55,634 bases of DNA, taken from Fibrobacterota bacterium. Lineage in GTDB: Bacteria > Fibrobacterota > Fibrobacteria > UBA11236. The notes beneath the pieces are model-generated. The model was given only the letters and a program-made list of their open reading frames with translations. It had not been told where the DNA came from and ran no database searches. The translations under genes and the position numbers were made by a program. Numbering within the stretch: the first letter of the stretch is position 1; each line of letters starts with the position of its first letter. The DNA lies in the NCBI GenBank assembly GCA_023249635.1, contig JAHFCH010000009.1:13717-69350 (forward strand). Reading direction: 5' to 3'. Shown here one piece after another: positions 55,599 through 55,634 of the stretch.

Positions 55599-55634
55599 AA
55601 ATGCGTAAAAATCCCTGAAAAGGAATTTTCTATT

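Overview
The window reads as a high-GC bacterial chromosome segment, most likely from an environmental member of the Fibrobacterota. The clearest pointers are a regulator of the TIGR02147 type (a family first defined in Fibrobacter succinogenes) translationally coupled to a DUF2341/LamG lipoprotein, many lipoproteins and secreted proteins with short C-terminal domains resembling type IX secretion sorting domains, and an outer-membrane barrel of the PorV/UPF0164 kind. This is inference from family content; no marker phylogeny could be run.

Layout. 1-3.7 kb: 5' end of a primary-like sigma factor, tex, a bidirectional terminator and a small membrane protein. 3.76 kb: tRNA-Met(CAU). 4-9.2 kb: an active-looking M6 metalloprotease, a short Crp/ABM-like/DUF1569 cluster, an ORF6N protein and the enoyl reductase FabV. 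9.5 kb, then 24.7-28.3 kb: replication genes dnaN, recF, dciA (DUF721) and gyrB, with about 14 kb of accessory genes between dnaN and recF.

That insertion (10.7-24.7 kb) carries an outer-membrane barrel, a stand-alone secreted C-terminal domain, a DUF6807 protein, a TlpA-like thioredoxin and three paralogous secreted proteins. The predicted mature N-terminus of each paralog is histidine, and a second histidine falls at exactly mature position 31. Among them lies a four-gene overlapping operon (two triheme-type c lipoproteins, DUF4266, DUF3570). Together these look like an extracytoplasmic, possibly copper/heme-based redox locus. A TIGR02147/DUF2341 pair and a ThuA-like/lipoprotein pair follow.

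28.4-38.1 kb: after an outer-membrane-like protein comes a same-strand island of eight genes with visibly different base use: a one-TM protein, an SGNH hydrolase, a papain-family protease, a large unknown protein, a multi-TM protein, a papain-protease/alpha-beta-hydrolase fusion, a small Cys-rich protein and an OmpLA-type outer-membrane phospholipase. This hydrolase cassette is my other candidate for an undescribed system.

38.2-55.6 kb: a lipoprotein, a Cys-cluster protein, purA behind an elaborate palindromic leader, a Crp-family regulator, a three-PASTA protein, a TPR lipoprotein, a LolB-like lipoprotein, a giant M6-like pseudoprotease broken by one apparent frameshift, adk, rmlA, a secreted fibre-like protein (beta domain, long Ala/Ser stalk, six kelch repeats), and a hipBA toxin-antitoxin operon with four evenly spaced operator palindromes.
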